Origin: Acidovorax sp. NO-1
GTDB lineage: Bacteria; Pseudomonadota; Gammaproteobacteria; Burkholderiales; Burkholderiaceae_C
Direction of reading: 5' to 3'
Length of the DNA: 43,447 nt
Assembly (NCBI RefSeq): GCF_000238595.1
Contig: NZ_AGTS01000148.1
Coordinates: 1-43,447 of the forward strand
Within the stretch, counting starts at the first letter, position 1; each line of letters starts with the position of its first letter. The position numbers and the translations under genes are program-made. Shown here piece by piece: positions 25,384 to 34,754 of the stretch. The notes below the pieces were generated by a model. It saw only the letters and a list, made by a program, of their open reading frames with translations, did no database searches and was not told where the DNA came from.

Positions 25384-25751
25384 CTAAATTGGTCTCTCTC
25401 ATCGAGGCACGGTCGAACCTACGGGTCAGTCGGCTATCAGCGTCAGAAGCGCAGCCATGAAGATCTCTCCTGCCACATGCGCGTAAACCTAAGGCTTGCG
25501 CATCCGCCGAACACCGGGTGCAGCATGACCAACACGCACTTACTTTGACCGAAGCGCACGCGCGACCCCTCGCCTGCTAAAGCGATGAGCTTACCCCAAG
25601 AAAGCTCCCACAGCGGCTGTTCGCTGCCACACATTCTGGCGTCAGATCCGGCGATCTGACGCCCCCGCCGAATCGCGCGCCTCCACTCACTCGAGCCTCA
25701 CCCAGGTGGTCGCGATGACATACGCGATCCCAGCGAGCCCATACAAGGCCC
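25384..25751. other. Intergenic stretch with a hairpin, no gene
   Basis: About 370 bases between the TetR start and the IS3 remnant contain no credible gene. The only structure noticed is the hairpin at 25639-25664. The TetR promoter should be at the left end. Confidence 0.5.
25639..25664. repeat. Perfect 11-bp inverted repeat (hairpin)
   Basis: GGCGTCAGATC at 25639-25649 and GATCTGACGCC at 25654-25664 are exact complements with a 4-base loop. There is no T-run on either side, so it is not a typical terminator. It could be a mobile-element end or a protein-binding palindrome. Confidence 0.6.
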
Positions 25752-26429
25752 ACCTACGGCGCCCGCCGTGTGTGGCACGACGTGCTGGAGCAAGGCCAGA
25801 CTTGTGGTCTGCACCGCATCGAGCGACTCATGCGTGAGCAGGCGCTGCGAGCCAGACCCCGACGGCGTGGACTGCCTAAGGACCGGGGCGCGCGCAGCGC
25901 GGTGGCCGACAACGTGCTGGACCGCCAGTTCCGGGCCGACGGTCCGAACCAGAAGTGGGTAGCCGACTTCACCTACATCTGGACAGCCGAGGGCTGGCTG
26001 TACGTGGCGGCGGTGCTGGACCTGTACTCGCGGCGCATCGTGGGGTGGTCGATGCAGGAGAGCATGACCTCGCAGCTCGTGGTGGATGCGCTGATGATGG
26101 CCGTGTGGCGCCGGGGCAAGCCGGTGGCCTTGCTGCATCACTCGGACCAGGGCAGCCAGTACACCAGCGAGCACTTCCAGAAGCTGCTGGATGAACAGGG
26201 CATCACTTGCAGCATGAGCCGGGCCGGCGAAGTCTGGGACAACTCGGCCATGGAGAGCTTCTTCAGCCCCCTCAAGACCGAGCGCACGGCCAGGAAGGTG
26301 TACCGGACAAGAGGCCAGGCCCGTTCAGACGTGTTCGATTACATCGAGTGCTTCTACAACCCGACGCGCCGGCATTCGACGCTCGGCTATCTCAGCCCCG
26401 TACAGTTCGAGCAAGCTCAAAAAGCTTAG
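25752..26429 (+). pseudogene. 5'-truncated IS3-family orfB transposase
   Basis: About 225 C-terminal codons of an IS3-group OrfB. The frame begins at TYGARRVWHDVL, then contains GLHRIERLMRE, the catalytic Asp in WVADFTYIW, Asp in HHSDQGSQYTS, and Glu in AMESFFSPLKTER, ending SPVQFEQAQKA. The first 60-70 residues of OrfB and all of orfA are missing, with unrelated sequence upstream of 25752. It is a different IS3 subgroup from the element at 14732-15990 (SDQGSQYTS rather than TDNGPEFTS). The protein could not be made as a full transposase. Confidence 0.88.
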
Positions 26430-26938
26430 GTCGGTGTCAACGGAACCGGCAACAGCCCAGGCCTCTTGCCCGGCGGATAGAGGGCCTCCTAAGTGCTTGT
26501 ATTGTGTGAATTCACCTGTCAAGAAGCAATTTTTGCCAAAGAACGGTGAATGGACGGCCGGGCTAGCTCAGACAGCGCGGCATGACAGTTCATAGATGCG
26601 GCCAAGCGCATGGGCGAGTTAACTCAATGCCGGAGTGGCCGTGGCACCCCACGGTCAGTCGAAGTCAGAGCTTTGGCCGTTGCATGAATCGCCTCGCGAC
26701 CACTGTTGACCTACGTGGGCTGAACAGCCGATGCCCAGCGCACTCCTTGGCCAGGTTCCTCTTCTCGTTAACCGACTCCTAAGCCACCGGCTTCGAGGTC
26801 TAAGGCAGGACGGGAAAGCTGGGGATCGAAGCCACACATGTGGCCCCGATCTCCATTAGCGGCCTAGAGCAATACAACGGCCTGCTAGGTAGCCGATAAA
26901 CCACTGCTCAACGCATAGAGGCGGGTCCAGTTACGTCA
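26430..26938. other. Gene-free interval
   Basis: About 510 bases after the IS3 remnant. I see no convincing coding frame, RNA gene or terminator on either strand; short open frames present lack family features. The right end of the IS3 remnant probably lies within the first 60 bases. Confidence 0.5.
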
Positions 26939-27121
26939 TCAATAGTCAGCATATGGGCCGTAGTTCCAATCACAGTACCGGTTCCTCAGGTAGTGCAGAA
27001 GCTCCATATTCGCTTCATGGCTTACCCACTTCACGTCACCATAAAGAATGGCATGCGGTACCCAAGCAAAATTTGGGACGCCAGTTTCTCCGTATGGGTC
27101 GAAGATAGTCGTATCAAACAC
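26939..27121 (-). CDS. Small hypothetical protein, coupled to upstream hypothetical gene
   Basis: A 60-residue protein from a GTG start that overlaps the end of the upstream gene by eight bases. It is rich in aromatic residues (WVPHAILYGDVKW, ending YCDWNYGPYADY) and has no recognisable domain, signal peptide or membrane segment. The overlap suggests translational coupling. It may instead be the C-terminal end of the upstream protein separated by a frameshift. I do not recognise the family. Confidence 0.45.
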   Translation of the reverse strand: MFDTTIFDPYGETGVPNFAWVPHAILYGDVKWVSHEANMELLHYLRNRYCDWNYGPYADY

Positions 27122-27782
27122 GATGCAAACTTTTTTTGCAGCCCGGCACTAGATTTCTTTTGTTAGGCACAGACTTAAGACGCGGCTCAATGGGCAGTGT
27201 GCCAGGCAGTAGCTGATTTGTAACTTCCTTCGCAAACCGCAAAAACTCAGGCTGGCCTTCAAAGACGTAGAAGGAACACTTAGGATGACATTGAATTTTC
27301 GAATTCAATGCATCTTCACGAGCCAGCCAGACGGCTTCTGTCGCCGACGTGGTCTTCAATGTCGTCCAAACAACGTGTTCATATGAGATGTCTGGAAACA
27401 CCATGAACACCGAGTAGTATTTGACGGAATGCCCATTGCAGGTTCGATGAATAGCGAGAAGCTCTTCAACCGCCTTTGGGTCGACGGCAGCCGTGACGCT
27501 TACGCCTGCCACCAGGTCATCTCTCTTTTCTGAACGATAGTTTGCAAGCCGGACTTCGAATTCGAGAAGGTTATGTGCAATTGGTTTTCGGCTTAGGCTC
27601 TCATCAATGGCCCTTAAAACTGCAGTGGTCGGGCTAGGTGCCGCCATCCAATGCCGGTCGCTTTCAAGTGGCGGCTCGCCTTGGCCTGGCCCTGAACAGT
27701 CCCGGGGTTTTCCATCTCGTGGTGGTGCAAAGGTGAGCGCAACCTCATAGTAGGGGAGTTGCGGCCGAATCCAGTTTTCCAT
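27114..27782 (-). CDS. Hypothetical protein
   Basis: A 222-residue soluble protein preceded by an AAGG ribosome-binding site 8-10 bases before the ATG. Composition and codon use look like a real gene. Segments such as YYEVALTFAPPRDG, LLEFEVRLANYRSEK and KYYSVFMVFPDISYEH are consistent with an alpha/beta fold, but no known domain is recognised. The central part has one Cys pair (IQCHPKCSF). It stands with its short partner as an isolated two-gene unit between an IS remnant and gene-poor sequence. Function unknown. Confidence 0.6.
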   Translation of the reverse strand: MENWIRPQLPYYEVALTFAPPRDGKPRDCSGPGQGEPPLESDRHWMAAPSPTTAVLRAIDESLSRKPIAHNLLEFEVRLANYRSEKRDDLVAGVSVTAAVDPKAVEELLAIHRTCNGHSVKYYSVFMVFPDISYEHVVWTTLKTTSATEAVWLAREDALNSKIQCHPKCSFYVFEGQPEFLRFAKEVTNQLLPGTLPIEPRLKSVPNKRNLVPGCKKSLHRV

Positions 27783-28721
27783 CTGTGTCGCCTTTCGTGT
27801 AGTTGGTACACAAGGTTAGACAACGCTTTTATCCCTGGGCCCGACCCGATCCGTGGAAATAAGGTCTGTCGACCTCATACCGGGGGCGGAAGGGGATTTC
27901 TAGGCAATGTGGCGCCTTTACAGATGTAGTTGGCCAGACAGACGGAGCTAGAGGCATAGGTGATCGCTAAGCACAGTCACAAGACCGTGACTGTCGTAAC
28001 CGACGACCACTAACCGTGCCAAGTCGCGCCAGCCCCCTCGATAGAGGGGCCGGCGTGCATGGCGGAACCAGTGTGCGTTTCACTCGGTCGTGCGACTGAC
28101 CGTTCCAAACTGGCATCCGACGATCATCTTGGAAAGATTGACCCACCGCAGTTGGCCCATAGCCGAGGCCGCCGCCCCTCCCATGGGTTTGCCCAACATG
28201 TTTGGCTGGAATGCTACAACTCGATGCAGATACTCTGAAGTTCGCGATGTCCGGGTACTCTGCGCGCGATGCGGACGCAGAATGATTTGGACCCGCGAAT
28301 GTTGAGTACAAGTTCAGTGCACTTATGAAGTGTGACAACCGTCGTGCAAGGACGTGGCGTCCATTGCCGGAAGGGGAGAAATTGAAACCGTCCCGGATGA
28401 GCGCCTGGAGCGCGAAGAGTACGAGGCCCGCCTTTTCCCAACTTACTTCAGTCCCTTTCCAGTACTAATCTCCAGCCCTCCACGCTGTCCTGACGCCGTG
28501 CACGAACAACTGGATATGCTGCGTTCATTTCATCATGGGTGAGTACCCAGCGACTGCGAATCGAATACGAGTGGCCGCAGAATTCTTGTTAGATGCCCTT
28601 CGCGTACCAAAGACTGCAGAGGTCAAAAACAAGGGGGAGGCAGTAGACTATCCATGCACGAAAAGATCAACGCTCTTCCTACCCGGCACGCTCCAGTTAA
28701 GAACTCCATGCTTGCCATTAA
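27783..28721. other. Gene-poor interval
   Basis: About 940 bases upstream of the hypothetical pair. The first few dozen bases should hold its promoter. No credible gene is seen on either strand; the longest open frames (about 60-120 codons) have arginine-, proline- and serine-rich translations typical of shadow frames. Confidence 0.45.
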
Positions 28722-28895
28722 ATGGCTGGGAACCCTGTGGTTCGCGAAGCGGATAGGTCCCAACATGCGATCTATGAAGCGTTGGACATCTTTGAATCGG
28801 TTCTTGAAGAACTCTACTATGAGCATCCGCGCCGCATTAGGCAACTCGTACGAACTGTCAATCAAAGGCGAGGGCCAGTTCGCCCAACGCGGTGA
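28722..28895 (+). CDS. Possible small ORF, 57 residues
   Basis: An ATG-initiated frame with a helix-forming, charge-balanced translation (QHAIYEALDIFESVLEELYY, then EHPRRIRQLVRTV), unlike the shadow frames around it. There is no clear ribosome-binding site. It could be a remnant of a larger gene or a small regulator. No family is recognised. Confidence 0.3.
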   Translation: MAGNPVVREADRSQHAIYEALDIFESVLEELYYEHPRRIRQLVRTVNQRRGPVRPTR

Positions 28896-29368
28896 CGCCC
28901 CAGCATTGGTCCGGCACTGCTACGGCAAGCGCCGGAGAGCGGTTGGTTCGAAGATCAAAAGTCAGCTTTTGCGCCTTTGAATAGACAGCTCCTGGCCGAG
29001 CCCGGCACACCAGCTCCGGCATCAGCGGGATGAACTACAGCCCACGTGGACTTAAAGACCGACTAATCGTCCCTCGCAAGCTGCTGACACTCCCTAGTAC
29101 CAGTGGTGCCGGCCTCGGTCGTCAGTCGGCAAGCCACCTCAGAGGGTCGCACCTGAAAAGGAGACCGAACAGGTGCTCTCGATACATCCACAAAGCGCTG
29201 AGGTGGAGCCTCATCGAGGCGTTGATCCAAGTGAGCCAAGATGCCGGCGCCCTTTGGCGCTCCTGGGTTTTCTAACAGCCACTTTCCCGATACCTTTTGG
29301 ATCACTTGACTCAATTGGCTCGCCGGTTTGACCAGATGAGCCCCTCGGCCCAACCTCAGCCCCTAGGT
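28896..29368. other. Gene-free interval
   Basis: About 470 bases with no credible gene. A leftward frame at 29063-29353 is open for 96 codons but has no recognisable features and lies after the primase/helicase terminator. Confidence 0.4.
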
Positions 29369-29394
29369 AAAAAGACGGGGCGCTAGGCCCCGTC
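29369..29394 (-). terminator. Rho-independent terminator of the SF3 helicase operon
   Basis: On the minus strand GACGGGGC pairs with GCCCCGTC around a 5-base loop (29374-29394) and is followed by five T residues. It is 22 bases after the helicase stop. Confidence 0.88.
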
Positions 29395-29415
29395 CCATGC
29401 ATGGCCTGCGGCAGT

Positions 29416-30687
29416 TCAAGGCCTGGGCAGACGCCCCTTGGGAATCACCACATTCACCCTGCGAGGCTGAACGTCATCCACGCGAGGCCGCTCCTCCCTG
29501 AGGTCCTTGAAATGGTCCCTCAAGCGCTTCCAGAACTGAATCGAGCCCAGCGTCTGCAAGGCATTCTCCGAACACCACGCCCGGTAGTGGAGAAAGACTT
29601 CAGACTTCAAGGTCTTGCAGGGACCCCCTACATTGACATCGCACTCTTCAGCCCAAGCAAGCATGGAGTTGGTTTCCACTTTGGCGTCGAGCATGGCTCG
29701 CCGCATCACTGCCGGCACCAACGGGTCAAAACGCCCACGCGCCAGCAGCCTCTGCAGCCCATCCAGTGCCCAGTTCAGCACCCCTGCCAACTCATGGGCA
29801 ATGATGCGCTTGCCCAGCTCGGGGTCTCGCTCACTCTCCGGCACCGTCGCACCGAAGGGGATGATGTCCCATCGGCGCCAGAAGCCGGTGGAGTGGTCCG
29901 TCACCGCCGGGAGGTGGTTACCGCACGCAATCCATTTGCCAGTGACCTCGACGCTGACCACAGCCTGGTACTTGCGGTTGATGGCGATAGGGTCGCCCGA
30001 AACCATCCTCTTGAGGGTTTGCTCATGAATCCTGCCGCGAGGGACTTCATCAGCGAAGATGAGGCTCGCGCCCAGTACGGCGCTGCGCTCGAAACCATCA
30101 AGCTCATCCAGTGCGACGCTTGCCCAGCGATGGTGCAGCGCACGCACGATGGAGGACAGCAGGCCTTTACCATTCGCCCCCTCGCCCAACCACAGCTGCG
30201 CTCGCTGAAAGCGCGCATCGGGCAAGAAGGTGTAGCCGACATACTCCTGCACACGGGCGCGAACATCGGGGTCCGGTAGCGCGCGCTCAACGAACTGAAT
30301 GAACTCCACAGCCCTGGCGCTTGGGTCATACGTGCAGTTCAGAACATGGCGAACGCCCAGCGCCTGCTCGGCGGGCTTGAGCTGGACGCAGGCTCCCTCG
30401 ACGTGTACGTAGCCGTTGCGAACCGGTATCACGGTGAGCTCAGTCAGCGCCGGCACTGATGGAAGGAACAGCGCCGCCGCCCTCACAGCCTGAGCCGCAT
30501 TGGCATCACTGGCGTGCCCCGGCGCATTCTTAACAAGCCAACGATACGCACTGACGCGCGCGTCTCGGTCATCAAGTGCTTCCCAATGCGAGGTTCTCCA
30601 TTCGTGCAACACGCCGGCCTCGCAGGCATAGGTACCGGCCTTGGCCAAGGCTGTGGCATAGGCATGGGGCTCAAAGGTTTTACTCAT
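29416..30687 (-). CDS. P4/D5-type SF3 helicase (phage or plasmid replication protein)
   Basis: A 423-residue protein. A D5_N-like segment is followed by an SF3 helicase core: Walker A GEGANGKG near residues 168-175, Walker B SLIFADEVPRG, motif C KWIACGNHLPAV, and the arginine region FWRRWDIIPFG. A catalytic primase domain is not visible, so it would act as the replicative helicase of an island or satellite. The ATG at 30687 overlaps the stop of the upstream AlpA-like gene (ATGAGTAA); a longer frame begins 12 codons earlier inside that gene. A strong terminator follows. Confidence 0.88.
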   Translation of the reverse strand: MSKTFEPHAYATALAKAGTYACEAGVLHEWRTSHWEALDDRDARVSAYRWLVKNAPGHASDANAAQAVRAAALFLPSVPALTELTVIPVRNGYVHVEGACVQLKPAEQALGVRHVLNCTYDPSARAVEFIQFVERALPDPDVRARVQEYVGYTFLPDARFQRAQLWLGEGANGKGLLSSIVRALHHRWASVALDELDGFERSAVLGASLIFADEVPRGRIHEQTLKRMVSGDPIAINRKYQAVVSVEVTGKWIACGNHLPAVTDHSTGFWRRWDIIPFGATVPESERDPELGKRIIAHELAGVLNWALDGLQRLLARGRFDPLVPAVMRRAMLDAKVETNSMLAWAEECDVNVGGPCKTLKSEVFLHYRAWCSENALQTLGSIQFWKRLRDHFKDLREERPRVDDVQPRRVNVVIPKGRLPRP

Positions 30688-30910
30688 GGCCACCCCGCTG
30701 AGATTCACCTCGGTGCTCAGCATGAGACTTCAGCCAGGCCACGACATCTTCTTCACGCCATCGCAAGAGGCGCGTGCCAGGCAGGTGAATGCGAGGAGGA
30801 ACCGCGTGGGGATTTCGACGCAGGTCCCGTTTAAGTGTTGCGGGACTACGCCCTAGCAGTCGAGCGACGTCGACAATGGTCAGTAGAGGTTGCAAAGTGC
30901 TCTCCAGCAC
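30680..30910 (-). CDS. AlpA/excisionase-like helix-turn-helix protein
   Basis: A 76-residue MerR-like winged helix protein: LLTIVDVARLLGRSPATLKR then DLRRN, followed by PRIHLPGTRLLRWREEDVVAWL, where the wing and the W-R-E-D-V-V-W-L end are typical of AlpA/Xis-like proteins. It overlaps the helicase start by eight bases. Such proteins regulate island excision or replication genes. No integrase lies next to it in the window. Confidence 0.8.
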   Translation of the reverse strand: MLESTLQPLLTIVDVARLLGRSPATLKRDLRRNPHAVPPRIHLPGTRLLRWREEDVVAWLKSHAEHRGESQRGGHE

Positions 30911-31277
30911 GGCTGATTGACGCTGGAGATCTAACTTGAATGCTCCCTTGCGCCGCCAAGTGCCCCGTGCGGCGCCCTGACGGTACGTTTAGCCCCGCGT
31001 TTTATTCCTGACCACAACTCCTCAAGGAGACCGGCGCCTTGCGCTGGGTGCAGCCTTAGTCGCATTTGCAGAGGCGCACTGTGACGCCCTCCCAAAGGCG
31101 CATCTCAAATTCATGCTTCCGAGCAGGAAACCCTCCGCAAAACCATTCTCGCGAGACGACGTCAACCGCTGCGCGAGTCCGTGCCGAGGGTAGATCCGAA
31201 GACAGTCGCCAAGAAAAAAGGAGGCGCACCAATGGCACGCCTCCTTGAAATCAAACACTTAACCGACCAGCGCGAGC
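30911..31277. other. Non-coding interval with terminator
   Basis: About 370 bases between the AlpA-like gene and the XRE regulator. It should contain the promoter for the AlpA-helicase pair and holds the terminator at 31212-31246. No gene seen. Confidence 0.5.
31212..31246 (-). terminator. Rho-independent terminator of the XRE regulator gene
   Basis: Minus strand AAGGAGGCG pairs with CGCCTCCTT (31218-31246, 9-bp perfect stem, 11-base loop) and is followed by a T-run. It is 32 bases beyond the regulator's stop. Confidence 0.88.
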
Positions 31278-31907
31278 TCAGTGGGCCACATCGCGATGGC
31301 CTACCAATGTCTCGCACTCTGCCTCATCGTGAAGCGTCGCTGCGCGCTGGAGCCACCTGACCGTTTCGGGAATCTCGCGCAGGGCAAAGTAGTCTTGGCA
31401 GCTCAATTCGGAATACAGCATCACCAGTGCTCGCCGCGCCTCAAAGTTAAGCGTCTGCAGCCGCTCCGGGAGAGCAGCCATGACGACCGGGTCGTTGCAG
31501 AGCCGCTGAAATGCGCGCTCAACAAGTTCCGCTTCAGACACATCAGGCCACGCAAAATCCGACATGGCAATCTGCCCTGACACAAGCTTCACCACAACCG
31601 GCGGAACGAGCAGGTAAGCGGCGCAGGCTTTGGCAAACTCGTGGCTGATGTTGCACGGCAGGCGAAGACCGTTGCGCAGTTGGTGAAGGTAACCTACCGT
31701 CACGCCCAGTTGCCTCGCCAGCTCATGCTGCTGATGCCCTCGAACACGCGCCTCATCGAACAGCCAGCCCATTAACGCTCCGCCGGGCGCAGAGTAAAGG
31801 CGCCGTACACGTTCGTCCCGAGTCTCGCGTGCACTCAGCGCGCTGGCAGCGTCGCCATTGGTCAGGTTGGAGGGGTTGCTAGAGCACAAAGAATTTTCCT
31901 GGGTCAT
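31278..31907 (-). CDS. XRE-like helix-turn-helix regulator
   Basis: A 209-residue protein. A Cro/CI-type helix-turn-helix is near residues 55-85 (HELARQLGVTVGYLHQLRNG). The C-terminal half is helical and acidic with no recognised domain (WPDVSEAELVERAFQRL, LNFEARRALVMLYSEL). It has its own terminator and lies 74 bases downstream of a hypothetical gene on the same strand. It is probably the island's repressor or regulator. Confidence 0.75.
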   Translation of the reverse strand: MTQENSLCSSNPSNLTNGDAASALSARETRDERVRRLYSAPGGALMGWLFDEARVRGHQQHELARQLGVTVGYLHQLRNGLRLPCNISHEFAKACAAYLLVPPVVVKLVSGQIAMSDFAWPDVSEAELVERAFQRLCNDPVVMAALPERLQTLNFEARRALVMLYSELSCQDYFALREIPETVRWLQRAATLHDEAECETLVGHRDVAH

Positions 31908-31981
31908 GGGAGTCTTTCCTAGATCGCACGCAATCCGTGCACTACGTATAGCAACCCCTGTTTCACCCGCTGCCGAAGGCC

Positions 31982-32608
31982 TCAGCGCTTTCGCCTGGTT
32001 GCGTAGCCGGCTTCCTGTAACGCGCGCAGCAGACTGCTCTCGGCGCCGTCAATGGCTGCCAGGATTGCGGTCCACTGCTTGAACACCCGTGTCTTTCGGA
32101 ACCCAGTGTCAGGTGCGCGCCCGTAACGCCCCTGGCGAACCGCCTGACTCGCCGCAGCAATCGCATTGAGAGCCTCTCCCAACGGGTCAGAGGGGGCCTG
32201 CTCGGAAGGTGCTTCAGGAAGGTCGCCGACGGTATTGACTTTGTCAACGGCGGCCTTGAGTGCCTGCACTCGCGACACCATGACTCCATCCGCCTGACTT
32301 CGAAGAGCGGCTTCGCCGACTAACCGCAGCGCTTCATCCAGGCGCCAATTCGGGTCGACCTCCCGAGCTTGTGCGCGGCGCAGCTCTGCCGTCTTTGCCT
32401 CACGAGCTGGCCCCAAGACCTTTCGCTCCAGCGCCGCACATTCGTCAGGAGAGAGCTTGACAGCCAACTCGGATGGCAGGGCAGTCGCGTCGACGCAGAT
32501 ACTGCCAACATAGTATTGACATGTATGGCCGTGCGTCACACCAGGCCCTTTCGGGACCCAGATGCTGCGATAGAGAGAGATGCGGCTACCGCGCCGTTTG
32601 AAGTTCAT
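31982..32608 (-). CDS. Hypothetical island protein
   Basis: A 208-residue basic protein with no recognised domain. It opens with a positively charged N-terminus (MNFKRRGSRISLYRSIWVPKG), has the pattern GHTCQYYVGSICVDA, a long alanine-rich helical middle and a basic end (GYATRRKR). It could bind DNA, but no motif proves this. It is the first gene of the leftward unit next to a structured non-coding region. Confidence 0.6.
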   Translation of the reverse strand: MNFKRRGSRISLYRSIWVPKGPGVTHGHTCQYYVGSICVDATALPSELAVKLSPDECAALERKVLGPAREAKTAELRRAQAREVDPNWRLDEALRLVGEAALRSQADGVMVSRVQALKAAVDKVNTVGDLPEAPSEQAPSDPLGEALNAIAAASQAVRQGRYGRAPDTGFRKTRVFKQWTAILAAIDGAESSLLRALQEAGYATRRKR

Positions 32609-33490
32609 GTGTGCTCCATAGAAAGGTTGTTGGACACACGTATAGGCACCCTGTCACCAGCGTGCATTTCCCACAGGGACGCCAACGCCCCGCCCAAGGG
32701 GACGCGCGACTTTCGCCCTGAGATGCCAGCACGCTTACCTGGAGGGAACCCAAATCGATGGCGCCCTCCCCCTCGAGCGCACAGTTTCCCCAACGCCTGG
32801 CCCGGAAGAAACCAGACGTCCATCCTGAATCTCACCAGCAGGAGGACGGGCTGGCGTCCAGCCAGCGCCCATGGTCTCGTGAGTTGCCGCGTATTTGAGG
32901 ATCCACTCGGCACGTTGGTGCGTATTTGCGGACACAGTTGCTCGCGACGGGACCGGCGAGGCGGTGCGAACCGCCGCCGTCCCAGCGCATGCCAGCATCG
33001 GTCGGCGAAAGGCGCGCAGCGCCCTGCCTGCGGCCCGGGTCCCCAACCACGACCGACGAACACCTTCTATGTCGTGGCTGGGGCAAGCCGCGCGAGTACG
33101 GCGTGCAGGAGCCACAGTTGCGCAAGCCGTCCCAGCCAACACAGTGGCCTAGAAAAAGCGTTACGGGACGGCGGCGGTTCGCACCGGCGCAGCCGGGCAG
33201 TGAGTACAGCCGCCTTGAGGGACGTCGCGACGGAAACGCCGCTGACACCCGCCCCCGCGCGGGTGAGGTCTTCACAGGGGGAAGAAGAGTTGCCCCATGC
33301 CCTGTGGAGACCGTGCAGTGGGTCATCGAACACACCCAACAGTTGCCTGGTGCGCGAGGTGTGCTGGGTGTTGCCCTTGGGTAGTGCAGTCGCTTGGGAT
33401 GTACCTACACGTGAGTAGTGCCGGCACAACCCAGTGGGTCACCAACGGTGGCCCAGGGTGCCGGACGGACCACCGAAGGGAGCCCCCACC
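32609..33490. other. Structured non-coding region between divergent island gene units
   Basis: About 880 bases with no credible gene, GC-rich, between leftward and rightward genes. It contains the 22-bp inverted repeat described separately, a shorter imperfect repeat inside it (CCCCAACCACGAC versus GTCGTGGCTGGGG), and a hairpin CACCCGC/GCGGGTG near 33247-33265. The layout beside a helicase, an SSB-like protein and a replication-relaxation-like protein suits an origin of replication or transfer, but this is inference. Confidence 0.5.
32962..33186. repeat. 22-bp perfect inverted repeat, 181-bp spacing
   Basis: The left arm at 32962-32983 starts CGGTGCGAACCGCC and the right arm at 33165-33186 is its exact complement over all 22 bases, with GGGACGGCGG at its start. 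The left arm also contains a small palindrome (GCGGT, GCGA, ACCGC). Confidence 0.8.
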
Positions 33491-34678
33491 ATGACCAACA
33501 CAATCGACGACAGACCCGGCGCACCCCAGGACCGCGCCCACATTAGCCCTGGGACAGAAACGCATTGCCCCTCGGACGCAGAGCCGCTTGCCCCTGGGAT
33601 GGAACACGATTTGTCGGCAGGACAGACCTCGGGCTGTCCGGTGCCCCGAGGGCTCACGGCCCAGGTAGGCACTCTGGCCCTGCAGGACCGGATTTGGAAC
33701 CGCTCGCTGCTGCTGGTGGACCGGTTTCGGGTCATCAGAACGATAGACATTGCGGTCCACTGCTTCGCCGAGCGGCCGTTCAAAGCCGCGCTCAGTGCAG
33801 CGCAAAGAGCGGTGCGGGGCATGGTGAAAGCCCATTTGCTCGCAAGGTACCGGACCGACCGGTTCATGACGGTCTACGGACTCACACAGCAAGGAGCGCA
33901 GTGGCTTGAAGACCGCGGGTTCGAGGCCGCCGCCTCCGTGCGCCGGGTGACCGACATGACGAACCCCGAGCACCGGCTTTGGTCGCAGTTCCTGACGTTG
34001 TGTGCCGAAGCTCGGGGGTTGCAGGCAATGACAGAGCAAGAACTGCTGCTGACCCTGAACCGGGACCTCAAGCACGACCAGCCCCCAATACAAGGCGTGC
34101 TACATGTCACCACGCGCTCGGCCGGCAAACGTCAGCACCTCACCTTGCGACCGGACGCCCTGGCCATGGAGCCCGATGGGGTCACCTGGTTCGAGGTGGA
34201 CCGCAGCGCACGCGGCTCGGACCGTGCGGCTTCATTGAGGGCCTTGGTACTGTCGATGGGAGCCAAGACCACCCTTGGACAGCCGTTGCGACGGGTGGTG
34301 GTGTTCAGCCGCACCAGCCGCATCCACCAGCGGGTCATGGCCACGCTGGACGGCTTGGTCAAGGACAGCGCGGCGGTGGGACTGATGGAAGGCCGGCGTC
34401 AGCTCAAGCTGTTCGAGACCGGTTGCTACGAGGTGCATCAGAGCGTGGAGGTCAAGCTGCGCGATGGTCGCAGCCAGCTGCAGGACCGGCTCGCTGGCTA
34501 CGTCATCGTGCAGGAGCTCCCCAATTGGCTACCCCGGGTCAGGCTCGACGGTCGTGGTGATTGGTCCATGCGCGGGTGGTTCGATGACAACTACCTGCCC
34601 TACCGCAGACCAGCAGCCATGGCGCCATGGCCGCGACCGCAGTCGCCTTTATTGCAGCCGCACCGCGGGCTCAACTGA
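33491..34678 (+). CDS. Replication-relaxation-like protein
   Basis: A 395-residue protein. After about 60 low-complexity residues comes a winged-helix-like domain (LVDRFRVIRTIDIAVHCF through VYGLTQQGAQWLEDRG), then a nuclease-fold-like segment in which RPDALAM is followed by WFEVDRSARG. Those two pieces are the pattern I associate with the Replic_Relax family of plasmids and integrative elements. The ATG at 33491 has GGGAG upstream and removes a 19-residue extension. Rightward unit with the next two genes. The exact role of the family is not established. Confidence 0.65.
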   Translation: MTNTIDDRPGAPQDRAHISPGTETHCPSDAEPLAPGMEHDLSAGQTSGCPVPRGLTAQVGTLALQDRIWNRSLLLVDRFRVIRTIDIAVHCFAERPFKAALSAAQRAVRGMVKAHLLARYRTDRFMTVYGLTQQGAQWLEDRGFEAAASVRRVTDMTNPEHRLWSQFLTLCAEARGLQAMTEQELLLTLNRDLKHDQPPIQGVLHVTTRSAGKRQHLTLRPDALAMEPDGVTWFEVDRSARGSDRAASLRALVLSMGAKTTLGQPLRRVVVFSRTSRIHQRVMATLDGLVKDSAAVGLMEGRRQLKLFETGCYEVHQSVEVKLRDGRSQLQDRLAGYVIVQELPNWLPRVRLDGRGDWSMRGWFDDNYLPYRRPAAMAPWPRPQSPLLQPHRGLN

Positions 34679-34754
34679 AAAAACACACTGCCATGTGCGG
34701 CGCAGTCGCCCGGTGCCTATACGTCATGCGGAATCAACCGCATCAAGGACATTC

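Noticed and set aside
28354..28542. Short rightward ORF
   Set aside because: Translation has no structured pattern and no start signal; treated as chance.
29063..29353. 96-codon leftward ORF downstream of the SF3 helicase terminator
   Set aside because: No ribosome-binding site or recognisable feature; it lies beyond a strong terminator. The opposite strand has a faintly transposase-like stretch that I could not confirm.
32605..33418. Several overlapping ORFs of 80-350 codons on both strands
   Set aside because: Arg/Pro/Ser-rich translations in multiple frames of a GC-rich inverted-repeat region; no family features.
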